A stretch of 64,000 nt of DNA from Myrica gale (GCA_963930655.1 OZ005617.1:4280501-4344500); one strand, 5' to 3'. Numbered from the stretch's first letter, positions 12,861 to 25,841 are shown. The notes: generated from the sequence alone by a model not told the origin. Translations and numbers: made by a program.

Positions 12861-14376
12861 TGCTTCGTTACTTGTTTCATCATCATGCATCCTGCCATTA
12901 GAGTTACTTGACAAACATTTGTGAATATCACCAGCTCTTGTTTGAGAGAACGGAATGTATGCGTTGCCGGTGGACCCAAGTTTGTTTAATGTAAAAGATC
13001 TGGCTTAAATGCACTTGTAGAGTTTCTGGTGCAATTATTTCTCAAGAACCCCCACCCCAAAGAAACTGCATGCAGTGGGTGACCTCCCATACGTTTCTTT
13101 CCTCAATTGGTTCAATAGCTTGTTTAATAAGAAACTGTCACTTATGAGGACGAACAGATCTTGCTTAGTTGACTTTTGAGTTTCACCAAAAGATTTCCTG
13201 CCACGATATCTGTTTTCTTAAGAATGCTGCAAGAAATTTCTAATTTCTAGGGGCCTATAATTACTCAGGTAATTGCCCACCTAAAATCGAGTTATCTTTG
13301 TAGACAGAATATACGATCTTTTCAGAGGGAATGGCTTCCATTTGACGTACAATTTAACTTGAAATCGATATTAAATTCACTGCAGGTCCCTGTCTAGTTT
13401 GCGTGTAGATAAGAGAGCATGTTATATGCTATCTCAACTAGGACTAGGAGAGTGGCCCCTCTAACATTATACAATCAAGCACTTTTAACTTTTTAGTTAC
13501 CTTTATTATTTCCTTTTCTCTTTTTGCAAGTCTTTGTATTTTTACGTTCTTCCCTTTGTTAGCTGCCTCTCATCGTACATCAAATATGGAAATCGGGAGA
13601 GTTCTCGGAAGGACATTACTGCACGGAAGCGATACCATTGGGTTAGTCGTTCCAATTACTCACTCTTACAGGCATTAGACCCAGCCACATAGGACCTGGA
13701 TCACCTCCTCTCACGCAGCTTTCTCGTGGTTAAGAAGTATGGAAGATAAGCAATGAAACGTGGCCTGATTCCAGCTCCCCATACAAGAGATCAGATCATT
13801 CATTGACAGTAGGGTTTAAGCCTTAGGAGTTGGGCATAAAAATTGTTAAAATTATTTTTCCTAGTATCAGAACATGTAATCCTGTGGTGTTTAGTTCCAA
13901 TTCAACTCGTGATTTCTGCAAAATTGGCAGGAATTTGCAACTTGAGGTTAACGACTTGGAGTATCAACCGCTGTCAACCAACAGCTTTATGACATTTTAT
14001 AGGGACTGCGTGTGTTCTTCCTACGATAGTACTGATCTGAAAAACTGTGGACTTTATTCTGGACGGAAGAACATAGCAACATATTTAGAGGTAACCACAT
14101 CTATGAAATCCGAATCCCTTCGTGTAGAAGGGAAGCTATCTCGAAGAGCATCCTTAATCAATGCCTTCATACTAAAATCCAGAAGGCTAAAACATAACCA
14201 AACTAAACCCTACGTAAGCTAAAGGAAACTAAAAATATAAGGCTAGCAACATTAAGTTGGAAGAAGAAAGCGACAATTTACACTTTCAAAAAAACCCAGC
14301 TTAACTAATATCCAGAGAAAATCCCCTAAAACTGACGAGAAATTTCACCATTTCAGCTTTAGAAGCGAATACTCCT
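12861..14376. other. Intergenic between convergent genes
   Basis: This holds the presumed 3' UTRs of the primase gene (plus) and the ERF gene (minus). An open frame at 13830-14222 (130 codons) has no recognisable domain and probably is chance. Confidence 0.5.
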
Positions 14377-15303
14377 CTAATTGGCAAGAACTTTCCATAT
14401 CAATTCAGGATCAAATGACGGTATCCTCGCCAGCGTGCCTTCGAATTCTGCTTCCTCTGCCACTGCCAACGGACACTCGGTTGAAACAGAGGGCGGTGAG
14501 TTCTCACACTTCAAGAAATCCTCAGAAACTGCGGGTGATAACATTTCACTGCCCCAGCTATCACCAAAAGGCATTGTCGACACTGATAACGAAGATGAAG
14601 ATGACGACGAATCAACCTTCATCGCCTTCTCAATCTCCCTGCCATTACCATCGACACGTACGTTGTTTTTCTTTGTGTTCTTTTTAGCTTTATCTCTTTT
14701 CACCTTCTGACAAATCGCTTGGATTTTGGCATCCACGGAACTCTTCAAAGCACTTAATCTCGTACAATCTCCGAATCCTAACTTACTTGGATCCGTGATG
14801 TTTGGGAAATTCAAGCTCGCGTATTCGCCACGAAGCTTATAAGCGGCACGGTCGTAGGCATAAGCAGCGGCTTCGGCCGTGTCATAGGTACCCAACCAGA
14901 CTCTCATTCTGTTCTGGGGTAGTCTAATCTCGGCAACCCATTTGCCCCAGTGCCTCTGCCTCACTCCCCTGTATAGCTTTTTCTTGCACGGGCTTATGTG
15001 AGCGCTTGTGCTGCTTGTGCACGCAGAGCTCTGAAAAAGGCTCGTCACTGAACTGTGACTAAACGCACCATTGGCTCGGCTTTCTTGGCAGAACCTCTGG
15101 AGAAGATCTCTCTGGCGGAGGTAAACAGAGGATCCCAAAGCCTCAAAAACCTGGCTGGTGATGGTGTTCGATGGAGGGCAACAAGAGAAAATTGAATCCA
15201 ACGTGTTGGTGCCGCCTGTTAATATGAGTTGCGACAACGAGGATCGGATATCACCAACCTCCGTGAATGTGAAGGGAAGGTTTGGATCCTGGATTGTATC
15301 CAT
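14377..15303 (-). CDS. AP2/ERF transcription factor, ERF061/062-like
   Basis: Single-exon nuclear transcription factor of 308 aa. One AP2/ERF domain spans about residues 110-168, from [20 protein letters not shown] through [20 protein letters not shown] to LNFPN. It has Val at the DREB-type position 14 (KWVAEI), but Pro/Leu rather than Glu around position 19, as in group I (A-6) ERFs. The N-terminal [15 protein letters not shown] block (58-72) and the C-terminal [12 protein letters not shown] also recall the ERF061/062 branch. A Lys-rich stretch (about 196-212), a poly-Ser run and an acidic tail could serve as NLS and activation region. A TATA box sits about 450 bp upstream. Arabidopsis ERF061 (At1g64380, from memory) adjoins a GH9C gene, which matches the endoglucanase 40 kb to the right. 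Confidence 0.92.
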   Translation of the reverse strand: MDTIQDPNLPFTFTEVGDIRSSLSQLILTGGTNTLDSIFSCCPPSNTITSQVFEALGSSVYLRQRDLLQRFCQESRANGAFSHSSVTSLFQSSACTSSTSAHISPCKKKLYRGVRQRHWGKWVAEIRLPQNRMRVWLGTYDTAEAAAYAYDRAAYKLRGEYASLNFPNITDPSKLGFGDCTRLSALKSSVDAKIQAICQKVKRDKAKKNTKKNNVRVDGNGREIEKAMKVDSSSSSSSLSVSTMPFGDSWGSEMLSPAVSEDFLKCENSPPSVSTECPLAVAEEAEFEGTLARIPSFDPELIWKVLAN

Positions 15304-15752
15304 AGTTAATGGAAATGCACCAGCGTTCTCCTTTTCCGTGAAAGTTGGAACAGAAAAATAGGAAGCAAAGAATATGCAGGAAACTGGGCCACTAAAAATT
15401 GGTCCTTTTCCTGAGAGATTGTGAAAAGTGGCACGGAACGGTTGAGGGAGCTAGAAATGGAAACTGGGTGAAGAGAACTTGAAGGTATTTTGCTACAGAG
15501 AACAGAGGGAAGCTGAAGAAGGAGGAGAAAAGAATCAAAGTCTGATCTGAAAGCAGAGTGATCCAAAGAATTATGCGCATCACAGTGAAAGGCTAAATAG
15601 ATACAGAGTTCAAAGGAGAAGAAATAGACACTGAGTTCAATAGACAATATTTAGTAAATAATGTTTGGAACGACGAGAGAGATCTTTCCAGGAGACGAAG
15701 AATCACAGGTCGAAAAATGAATTAGATTTAAGTTTGGTATTCGGCTATGGTG

Positions 15753-15761
15753 TTTTTATAG
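15753..15761 (-). promoter_or_regulatory. TATA box of ERF gene
   Basis: On the minus strand this reads CTATAAAAA, a near-ideal plant TATA box. It implies a 5' leader of roughly 420 nt. A pyrimidine microsatellite (about 15785-15818, CT then CCCT units on the plus strand) lies just upstream. Confidence 0.6.
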
Positions 15762-15873
15762 CTGCATGAGTACCCAAGTTCAGCGCTCTCTCTCTCTCCC
15801 TCCCTCCCTCCCTCCTTTTCAAATGACTATGATGCCCTTTTGCCGAGTAATTTGAATAACATCTAATTGAGGA

Positions 15874-16064
15874 TTAAGGAATAGTTTGTTTACTTAAATT
15901 TGGAAGAATATTTTTAAAATTTTGGGAATCTTTTGAAATTTGAAATTTATTGGGATTTATAAAAACTTTGAAGTGTATGTGTAAAAGTTGAAAATTTTGA
16001 TAGTGTATTTGTTTTGTTACAAATGTTGAGCTCCATAATTTTAAGCAAACAAACAACTCCTAAG
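15874..16064. repeat. AT-rich MITE
   Basis: About 190 bp with imperfect terminal inverted repeats: left TTAAGGAATAGTTTGTTTAC, right end inverted TTAGGAGTTGTTTGTTTGC. The interior is AT-rich and non-coding. It lies upstream of the ERF gene. Confidence 0.55.
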
Positions 16065-19000
16065 ATCATTCAATTGTATAGTCTAATTTAAAAGAAAAAT
16101 AAATACATTTTACTATTGATATTTTCTAAAAATATGATGAGTTATCTAATTAAAATCAAACTTGTTATTATCCTATGGTTAGTTATGAATTGATAACATT
16201 GAAAGCATAGTACAATCTATTTCCTTCTCGAAGGGAGAAAATGTTTTGGGAAAACGTTTGAGGGTATTGTTGTATTTGCGCGATCGTGGTCCAGAAGAAA
16301 TTCAGTACCAGAGAGACAGTGAATCACGAGGTTGAGTCACAATTTTGACTTCGCATGGTCCCCACTGGACCGTACTTCTCTGTCTGAAGCTCAAAAAGCT
16401 GCTTTTTCGATTTATTGTATAGACAGTCAGGTTCTGTGCTAAAAAGTCCACACCATCACAACTTCTCTGCCACGCGTCCCATTCGCCAACAGATCTGCTT
16501 TTTGTTTCGTCTCGTGCATGAGAAATTTGCCTTTTTCTCGTGCCTTTCTGTGAAGGAGCATGCTATTTCTTTTAGGTAAGCAGTATCAAATTTGCGGGAA
16601 AGGGACAAGGGGATTCTATCTCCCGATGGAACCCTCCCAAAAAAAGGAGGCGCCAATCACTGGCAAAGGAGCATGATACTTAACTCTTACCAATTTTCAA
16701 GTGTTCTGATCGAACCAGCTCAGCTTAGCTAACCCGTTATCATCTTCGGCATTTACTCTTTTTTTTTTCATAGATATTGCATCTTGATGGAGGTAAAAAA
16801 TCTGATGTTCTCCACTTGATGAGTGATGGGCCGCAATCCAGTCTTCTGGGTAGACCGGAACTTTCCCGTAATATTAGCTTCCAATGCTGAAGTTACGTGT
16901 AGAAAGAGAAAAACAAAAGATTTATATCAATGTTACTATTTTTTGTGCATACTTGGGGGTTTTATACCGTCGTCGTTTTGCTCTCACTGTAGAGGACTAG
17001 GTGGTGGAAAGAATGTCCCGGATCTCTCCCTACCGGTTGTAGATCTCCTTTTGCAAGAGGAGAAGCGCTCTGTGGCAAAGTGGTGGGAGAAAAAACCATT
17101 GTACACATCGCCTCCTTGCGTTTCCCCGAGACCAGGGGCAGAGCTAGGGGGTGCCGGTGGGGGCGGCCGCCTCCACTGGCTCCAACAAAATCCATTATAA
17201 TTTTTTTTTTAAACAGGCTTGCCCCCATTGGCCCAGCCGCCCAGGCTTGATTCCTGGGCCAGTGGGGGCGGCGCTGGCCCAGCCGGCCAGACCTGCCCCC
17301 ACTGGCCTAGTCCACAGGCCAAAAGCCCAAAACTCGGCAGTTTCGACGCAGCCACCTGGAGCAATTGCGTGAAGAAATTTTTCACGAGTGCCCCACTGCC
17401 CCTCCCGGTCGACCGTCGCCCCGATATCTCTCTCTCACACTGTCCAGTCCAGCCGTCCAGGTTCAGGCTTCCAGCCACCTGGAGCCGCCTCCAACGACCG
17501 CTCCTCTCTCTCTCTCTATCTCTCTCTCTCTCTATTTCTTTCTGCAATATCCATCCCCGATCTCTCTTTGGCCGGAGTCTCTCTCTGCTACTAAGCATCT
17601 CGGCCTAACCCTAAGGTATGATTATTTTGCTCTGATTCTGAATGTAGAACATTGGATAATGAGAATTGAGAACAAATTATGAACTATATGCTTTAGGTCT
17701 GTTAATTTGATTTCGGGATTTAGGGATTGGATTAGTCCAGATTGGGGGTTTTTAATTAATTAATCGTTAAAGAACGATTTCGGGATTTAGGGATTGGATT
17801 AGTCCAGATTGATGACCAGAAAGTCCAGTAATTTACATAAAAATGAATGCACCCCTGAACCTTTTCAATCTTCAAGCACGTCTTCTGGCACCAAAAGCAA
17901 GTCTCTGCAAAACAAGAAAAACTGAAAGAATAAAAAATTGATGACCGGTATACCAAGTTTTCCAGTGACCATGATGCCAATTTGTGTATTTATTTAGTGC
18001 CACGTTTGCAGTTATCTGGTTTTGTGGAGCTATACCGATGCTTCTTACATTAAGCGCGTCCAGTTAAACTTATGGCAAGGGATTGGTAACCCCAAACGGG
18101 GGGGGGGGGGCTGTTGTTGGGTTTGAAATTAGAATGAAAATTTTACTTGCCCAGTGGATTCAAATTCAGAGGTCATACAGGAAATTAAATGGATAAAAGC
18201 TTTCAACTTCAGAGACTTTCACCTATTTTGGAATAGTTCTGAGTGAAGTCACATCATCCATGGTGAAATTGAAGTAGTACTAATTGTGACAGATTTGGAT
18301 CTCGCTTAACTGTTTAGTAAGGAAGGAAAATGTTACAGAACATTCTACTTGGAGAGTAAACATTATTTATCGTGGAATAACTGTGATTGGGATTGGGTGA
18401 CATGAAAGTTTGGAATAGGAAAGTCTTACTGCGTATAAAAGAGTTAGCAGCTGTTGGTGCTTAACTTAATACTTGTGTAAATAATAGATGGTCGCAAACA
18501 ATCTAGTGATGGAAAGGTAGATATGTTCTCTCTCTCTCTATTTGGTGGTGTGGTCTGAAATATCAGGTGTTGTGCTTTGTAGATAATCTGTCATCGAGAC
18601 AAATAAACCCTTTGAGTTGAATAAACTGCAAGGTATTTGATGCTCTTGCTGATGATTACTTCCTGGTTTTTCTAGTTGTGGAACTTTTACCTATAGAGAA
18701 GTTTCATAATTTTCACAAACTAGATAGGTTCCTTTTAGTTCCCTCCATGGTCACTGCAGCTTTTCGATGAGTTGGCTTCTCATTGTGCTATGAAGTTAGG
18801 AGAGGGTACAAAAAGTTCAAAGTTCAATTCTGGGATTTGCCTCGTAATCTAATCTAGCGTTTTCAGAGAAATTTAACATCGCATTTAGAGAAGTGTATCT
18901 GCAAACTATGATTTGACCTCTTCACTCACTTATCTAGTTTCATACCTTTTGTAGGATCTTGCAGGATGGACAGGGATATATTTTTTGGATAAATTCTTGG

Positions 19001-19572
19001 CCATGTGTAGAATTGCTCAGTTTGACAGATAAGTGACAGGATATCATTACAAAGCAGGCTTAAGCTTCTTTGTTTAGTCACTTTCTGCAGTCACTGCTGG
19101 ATGAGGAGGAATCTTTTCTCCGTAGGATAGTAGAGATGGCCAAGTTCTGTTTAAACTTTTCTCTTTGTAGTACAGCAGTTTTAGAGTCTTAGATATTACA
19201 TCTGATTATTGAATCTATTGAACTTTTTATTTTCCAAGTCAGGTGATATTCTTGAATCAAATCTGACAAATAGAGTATCAGAAAGTGTATATGATGGGAA
19301 TGTTAAACTTGGACTAACGCCCATATCTTTGTGTAGCATCAGTAATTTCTCCTTGGCTCCTTGCCTATTTAATTTGAGGTGTTTTTGCTTTGATTTTAGT
19401 TGTACTTGATGATGCACTCAGTAGAATTTATCTTCTTACTAGACCAAAGAATGGTAAAGTTCTATATGAAAATTCTGATGGCTCTGAAGAAGTCTAACAT
19501 AAGCAGTATGTAAATCCACCTTTAAACCGAATCCATAGGATAATAGAGAAGTTAGTTGACAAAGCTTCTTCC
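16065..19572. other. Long gene-free stretch with CT-rich leader-like segment
   Basis: No coding sequence recognised. At 17120-17300 is a GC-rich patch rich in GGGGGCGGC and its complement, with a start (CAGGGGCAGAGCTAGGGGG) that resembles hAT-type ends, though no partner end was found. At 17395-17610 is a CT-rich segment ending in CTAACCCTAAG before GTATGATT, which looks like a 5' UTR exon with a donor, but no coding exon follows. A 36-bp segment (GATTTCGGGATTTAGGGATT and onward) is repeated at 17709 and 17776. A run of 13 G lies at 18098-18110. Confidence 0.4.
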
Positions 19573-19884
19573 CAGTGGCGGATTCACTGGGGGGCGCTCG
19601 GGGCGGCTGCCCCCCTTTGTCCTGCAAAATTAAAGAATTTTTATTTTTATTTTTTATTTTTTATTTTTTATACATGTAATTGTCCGTAAGATCCAATTGT
19701 CACCTCGCAGTCTCATCTAATAGTACGGTAAGTGTATTTCAATATTTTTAATGTTTTTAGTCCTTAATTTTCGATATTTTAACTTACTTTAAGACACTTT
19801 TTACCGTACGTAGGAAAATTTTTTGAGATGTCATTTCGCCTTAGGAATTTGTCCCCCTCAACTTGAGTCTTGGTTCCGCCACTG
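19573..19884 (+). mobile_element. Non-autonomous hAT element, same family as 41251-42312
   Basis: 312 bp with terminal inverted repeats CAGTGGCGGA and TCCGCCACTG. Its interior (about 19680-19800, including ATCCAATTGTCAC, AATAGTACGGT and TTTTAGTCCTTAATTTT) aligns with the reverse complement of about 41365-41450 in the larger hAT remnant. I could not find a matching 8-bp TSD, so the insertion site may have decayed. Confidence 0.65.
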
Positions 19885-22072
19885 CCCAAGACATATACTT
19901 TAATTTCTCTAGTTTCCAAGGGTTCGTTGCTCCTGAGAAAGGTGATCAGTCTTTCCTTGCTTAGTGATTTCGTACGGTTGATTTGACTTGCCATGAAAGA
20001 CTCTTTCCTTTTTATTTTTCTTTTTTTAACTATATGGTCCCTCTAGAACTCTAAGTTGTCTTTATATTTTCACATAAGCTTATCTTACCCGATATATACA
20101 TCTTAATTGAACATTTAATTCCTTTAATATCCTCTCCTTCCTTTCAACATAATTTTTTATTAACAATAAGTATGTTTTATCTTATAACTCGAATTACAAA
20201 CTATATCTCAATATAATGTCTATCTCCCCAAAAAGAGGTATTGCACATTTTGCTGAGATTTCCCAAATTAGTATGGGTGCACGAGCCAAATTAATACTCT
20301 CATTCCTTTGGGTTTTCAACCTTTTTTCTTCTCTTCTTTTAACATAGAGTGGATTATATACATGCACGTCTTGCTGTTCTGAAATGCTACAAACATGAAA
20401 TATACTAAAAATATCTAGTTATTATAGCAATTTACATGAATGAAAGCAAGCCTTACCTAAATGTCATATATATCAGTAAGGCCAACCATAGTGAAAACAG
20501 GTAAAGACCCCAGCTTGTCATTTAGCAAAAAGAAGGGCCTAGCATGGTGACTTTCTTCCTTAGGTAGCTCGAATTAAGACGTAAACAAGTGGGAGAGTTA
20601 GTAGTGACAGCCCCACAACTTCAGGCAATATCGTGCAAGAAAAGATTAAAAAAGATAAAATAAAGATTTCCATCACCTTTTGCTTGCTCGTATTGCTCTC
20701 TATTTGTGTAGCACTAGCATGTCCCATGCTCTGCAATCGCAAGCATTAAAATTCACTTGCGTGACTTCGAGCAGGCAAACCTTTTGAATCATTGGCCGCT
20801 TATGTACTTACAAGATGGGGAAGATGGAAGCAAATGATACGTTCGATCCATCTCCCACTCCCAAGACGTAGTAAGTTTAAAAGATCCGGTCTAAACTATC
20901 TCAACCCCACATGCAGACATCGATCATTCACTTTCTTCCGAAAGTCACTATAGCCTAGTCGAAGCTAGCTAGCTAGTTTGAGCTGCATATAGAGATTTGA
21001 AGAAGACAAAAGGATACTGGACCGGTATCTAGGCTAATTTACGCACACTTTAATTAATCTTATATATACCTTTTCTTACTTCCAAAGGGTCATCAAATTG
21101 GAAGGGTTCCAACATCGTAGTGGGGCCCGAACTGGCATGGTGCATTAAAGACGTAAAGGTTGCCTTGGAAGACAAAGCTCGTGAAATGACGCTCCCATCT
21201 ACAATGCTATGGCGCAAAAAGGTTCTCTGGTTTTGCATGTGAACAAACCTAACCATTTCATCAGATGTCAAATCTATAGTCAGGCGCTTAGTACTTAGGA
21301 GGCTCTCCTTTCGTCCTCATACGTATTTCTGATGTCATCGTTCCTTTTTTGCTATTAATTAATCAAGTTTAATTTCATTTTTTTTTTTAAAAAAGAAGAA
21401 AATACCATAGCTTTTGGGGGGGGGGGGGGAATTATGATTTTTGTATGAGAATTTGTGATTTCAATATCTTCATTCTTCAATTTATATTGTCTATTTTTAA
21501 TCCAATCGAAAATTATTAAAATAAGTCCAGATTAAGTTATTGCAGAATTCTCCCTTCTCAATAACTGTGGTTACGTTTCTGAATTAAAATTTTAGTCCTC
21601 TTAATATTTTAATATAATAAAAAATTATAATATAAATTCTCTTTCTTACATCATTATTTTTTATTATAATAAATATTAAAATCACTTTTCTCTTCATTTT
21701 TTATCAAATTTAATAACTTAAAATTTTAAATTTACCGAAATTTAAAAACTAACACAAACACAACCGGAGTCTAGTTGGCTTAGAAAAAAAAAACCGGAGT
21801 CTAGTTGGAGGGCTAATACGCGGTGCATAAATGGGTTTCGCGTCAAAAAGGTATCTTTTGGCAGTATGCGGACTCGGTCGCACGAGCAATCCGCCGACAC
21901 CGACTATTTTGTGGTCCTCGCTCCTGAAGCCGACACGTCACACCCTTTCTTCTTTTGCCTCACGGATCCGTACCCCCACCTGTGGTGTTATCAATTATCT
22001 CGCTGCTAAGTACGAATTCGAATATCTCGTGGATTTTGTTCCGGAAAAAAAAAATTTCAGGGAGTCAAGTAC
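19885..22072. other. Intergenic, no gene recognised
   Basis: No coding potential recognised. An AT-rich MITE lies at 21569-21765 and a run of 14 G at 21416-21429. Confidence 0.5.
21569..21765. repeat. AT-rich MITE
   Basis: Ends GGTTACGTTTCTGAATTAAA and, inverted, GGTTGTGTTTGTGTTAGTTT. Interior very AT-rich. It resembles the elements at 5196-5390 and 32968-33163. Confidence 0.45.
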
Positions 22073-22736
22073 TAAGGGTGGTTAATGGTAGTATAGGTGA
22101 TGATTTGGCAAAAATCGTTACCGTCGCCGCAATTGACGAAATCACATAATTGACACCGTCACCGCACGGTTAAGGCACAATAACCGCCCTTGTCGGTGAC
22201 GGTATTAACGCTAACAGTTATACGATAACTATTTAAACCGTATAACCGTTGTGCAAAAAAAAACTTTTTCTTGAGTTTTTCATTTTTTTCACTGTCTTAG
22301 GCCGTTTAAATTTTCAACATAATATCATAATCAATAATCATATAAAATAGACAAAAATCATAACATATTCAAATATAATATCATAATCATTAACAATTAT
22401 AACAAATATAAAGTTGTCCAAAAGTATAATATAATATCATATTCAAACATAAAGACTAAAGTCTAATAAAAGTGTCCAACAATATGACATAAACTAACTA
22501 ACATGTTCCAACAAAAGTATGTCACATAATCAATAATCATCTCAAGTCTCAACTAGAGGTGGTTAACGGTAGTGTAGGTGACGGTTTGGCGAAAACCGTC
22601 ACCGTCACCGCAATTGATGGAATCAAATATTTGACACCGTCACTGCACCGCTAAGGCACAATAACCGCCCTTACCGATAACGGTAGCGGTATTTAACGGT
22701 TAAAACGGTAATCGCCGGTGTAAATGAACACCCTTA
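22073..22736 (+). mobile_element. Ac/Ds-like non-autonomous hAT element(s)
   Basis: The left end TAAGGGTGGTTAATGGTAG and the right end ATGAACACCCTTA are inverted copies of a TAAGGGTG terminus. The subterminal DNA is packed with ACGGT/ACCGT motifs, as in Ac/Ds. A second copy of the left end begins at 22554 (TAGAGGTGGTTAACGGTAG) in the same orientation and aligns over about 130 bp with 22073-22205. The outer flanks TCAAGTAC and GCCAGAAC match at only 5 of 8 bases. Either one element has a duplicated end or a 183-bp element (22554-22736) lies beside a truncated one. Confidence 0.65.
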
Positions 22737-24397
22737 GCCAGAACAACTACGAACCAGGAAAAACGGCGTCGTCGACTTCATTATCGGTTCCCCATTCGTT
22801 GTTCAGGGTCTTCAGACTTTGAAGAGCATGGCACCACGATGCTTTTTCTAGTGTGATGTCACCGTGACGTCATGAAGAACAATGGCCTCATGCTGAGCAG
22901 CAGGGGCTTAGGCCCAGTTAGCGTCTCACATGGGTTTTGGGCCCCATGTGAGAGGTGATCTACTCGAGGGGTAGGTGAGTCAGTCACAGGCCTCGGTACA
23001 AGAAGGTCCCCACGTATTATTGGGAAGCTGAGAGCTTTACAGGATCGGGTTCTCCCGCTCCGTCTCACGAACATTGCCTGGTTTCCAAACACCACATCTC
23101 ATGAACACATGGCTGGTGTCGATCGTTGCATATTGAATTTTGGATAAGTTTCTCGTTTCTTCTCTGCGATTTTTACGTTAGAAAATCAATTAACTCACTC
23201 TTGTTCGGCTTGCTTTGATTGGTCATCTTTTAATTATTAGAGTTCAGACCAAGGAAAATAATCAAATTTGATTATTATTTTTTTTTTTAAAAAACCCCTC
23301 TGTGCATGGGTTGCCCAGCATCAATTATCCGAAACATGTGAAAATCAAAAAGCAATAAATTTTCGAAAGCCAAGAAGTATCTAAGCACTAAGCAGGGTCT
23401 TTGTATAAAGTAGAAGAAAAGTATAGCCTAAACATGTGTAGGCAATGTGGAACTAAGTATAAGCTGTGTTAATGCAAATACATGGGGAGGCTATATGCCA
23501 TGCTATTCGTGGTCCTCCAGTTAGAGTGGCCCTGATAAGTAGGTGTTTTCGGCATCCATTTGGGCCTATCAAAATGTTCATTCGTCTTTGGATTTCTCGA
23601 CGATTGAAGAGGTGGTACCAGAAGCTGCCATGTCCATGTGGGTTAAGAAGATCAGAGAAAACCAGTTTATCTCGTAATACCTCCAACTAATTAGAGGCTC
23701 AAAATCTGGAATATCAGAGTCTATATATATATATCCCAGTATATATTTAAGAACAAAATGGTCAGATTAGACTAGAAACAGGATATGGGTCTCATCAAGG
23801 TACCCTTTCTTCACTGGAATGAGCTGTCTAATTTAGACTTTGGTGATCAGCTTGGAAATCTTCAATATTATACTTCTCATGAAAGGTACGTTCCAATGAT
23901 CAGTCACGTCGATCGGTTTTGGTGGTATCAGAAAATGAGTTTCTCTGACCCCACCTCTATCCGATTCTAATCTGTTTTATATAAAGCTCAGTACAATCTT
24001 TAAAGACACAGAATGGACTTTAAGATGATCAAGTTATCGGCCTGCTCGTCTATGATTTTGAGAGACGACCACCTTCCTGTGAGGTGGCTTTCGATTGTGA
24101 ATTTAGATTCCGTCCCGAGTGTTAAAAAGGTCTAAACGTGGCTTTCTATAGATTGTTAATTTGTTTTATCTCTTTTCGTTCATTTGGGTTCAGGTCTTCG
24201 AAGTAGGAGAGGAGTTACCCGGGGCAGCATATAAGCAAAGCAGATATGGGCCTTAAAAAGCCCATGGCCTTGTTGAGAGAGAACTTTTAACTCGATTTTC
24301 TGTGGGGGCATGTCGAACTTGGAGCACAGCCGCTCCCTCGAAAGCTATTTGCTTCACGGACTGAGCGATCTTAAGCCCATCTCTTTGGGATCAAAAC
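22737..24397. other. Intergenic, no gene recognised
   Basis: Several small open frames (22859-23095, 23453-23690, 23785-23970) carry no recognisable motif. Nothing else supportable was seen. Confidence 0.5.
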
Positions 24398-24405
24398 AGA
24401 TTAAC

Positions 24406-24758
24406 TAGGGCTGAACAACCGGATTTCGGAGCGGATATCCAGTCCTACTAAATGCGGTCTAGTTCGGTCCTATTAAATACGGTCTGATCTGGACCGATTT
24501 TAATTTTTTTAAATTTTTTAAGGTTAATTTTAAATGGGGAAGGACAAATAAAAATGTAGAGTTTTAGTTTAAATTAAAATTATACGTTTTAAGTTTATAA
24601 TTTATATTAAAAATTATAACAAATATATTTTTTATTTATATTAGTAAATGCAGTCTGGTCCGGTCCGGACCGCATTTAATAAAAAAGAGGACCGGACCGC
24701 ATTTTAAAAAATAGGATTGGACCGAACCGTAAATCCGGTCTGATTGTGTGCAGCCCTA
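24406..24758 (+). mobile_element. hAT MITE with 8-bp TSD
   Basis: 353 bp bounded by TAGGGCTG and CAGCCCTA. Flanking octamers AGATTAAC (24398-24405) and AGATCAAC (24759-24766) match at 7 of 8 positions, the expected hAT TSD length. The subterminal regions are rich in GGTCCGGTCC/GGACCG motifs, likely transposase-binding repeats. No coding capacity. Confidence 0.85.
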
Positions 24759-25201
24759 AGATCAACATTCCCTACGACAAGCCCAAGTTCAGAAGCCAGC
24801 ATGTTCTTTGTGGATAAACGCGACTACTTTGTGCAGATGCGTTGTCTGTACTTTTATCTCATTTATATTGCCAATAGCCAATGGTATTATAAAAAAATTG
24901 ACAATGCAATTGAAGAACTATGAATGTAGCTATCCATTATCGGAAATAAAAAGTTTAGCTCTCAAAATGTAATTAGATTGAATCAAATAACAATATCTCT
25001 TATCCACCAGGATGTGTAATTTCGTTCGGGCTCCTTTTCGGGCCGAAACTGTATTTTCGAAGGTGATTTCTAACTAGGAGTTTCTCAGAGCATTATATAT
25101 CTTTCTCTCGAGTCCATGGATCTTCTCAATTGAAAGATCAATTTTATAGAGATAATACACATTTCAGATGACTATGAGTCCGGTCCTACTAAATCCTAAT
25201 C

Positions 25202-25371
25202 ATTCTCGATGCGAGCTCTTTGTCACCTTGAGCTTTTTGTATGTTTCAAGGGTTAGGTTGTGTTAAGATTAAAAATAAAAGAGAGAATTCTCGATGTTGG
25301 CTCTTTGTCACCTTGAGCTTATGTATGTTTCAAGGGTTAGGTTGCGTTAAGATTAAAAATAAAAGAGAGAA
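25202..25371. repeat. 85-bp tandem duplication
   Basis: Two copies of a unit starting ATTCTCGATG (25202 and 25287), each containing CTCTTTGTCACCTTGAGCTT and ending AAAATAAAAGAGAGA. Only a few differences. It borders the LTR fragment at 25400-25590. Confidence 0.85.
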
Positions 25372-25399
25372 TAATAATTTAGACTAAGAGAGAGAGGAG

Positions 25400-25590
25400 A
25401 GAGATAAGTGAAACACAAGATTTAAGTTGTTCGATTAATAGACTTGCATTCACTGTGAGAAGACCCAACTATGCAGATTGGTGTACTAATTAATGTAAGA
25501 TAATATTATTGAGAGGTTTTACTTATAAGCATTTGATTACAATAACCAACATTGTTTCAGCAATGTGAGACTCTAACAACTCTAATAAGT
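25400..25590 (-). repeat. LTR fragment, same family as 40129-40320
   Basis: On the minus strand it runs from TTATTAGAGTTGTTAGAGTC to AACTTAAATCTTGTGTTTCA. It aligns along its length with 40129-40320 on the plus strand (shared TCTCACATTGCT, TTGTAATCAAA, AACTTAAATCTTG). It is probably a solo or truncated LTR of a TRIM-like retrotransposon. Confidence 0.6.
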
Positions 25591-25841
25591 TGTTTGTCCA
25601 TACAAGCTGTTCATGAGCTAGGTGGGCATTGGAAACTGAAAATAGAATAGAAGAGAAAACTATGAAATGTAATGGCTATTGACTCTCACAATGAACTACG
25701 GCATGAGCCTTCAAGGTTTGGCCAAAGGATATACTTTTCATATATATCTAGTTTTTTGCTGAGGTTTGGCTAAACTATTCAAGAATTGGTCGATTAGATG
25801 TTTAAATATTATTCAAGATTTAAGGTTTGGCCAAAGGATGA

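Noticed and set aside
13830..14222. 130-codon open frame between primase and ERF genes
   Set aside because: No domain, signal or homologous motif; it lies in the expected 3' UTR zone of two convergent genes.
14381..14710. Open frames on the plus strand opposite the ERF gene
   Set aside because: They are antisense shadows of a clear AP2/ERF reading frame with Ser- and acidic-rich coding.
17376..17682. CT-rich leader with apparent splice donor as the start of a gene
   Set aside because: No coding exon or later acceptor-linked frame was found within the next 2 kb; it may be a promoter remnant or transposon part.
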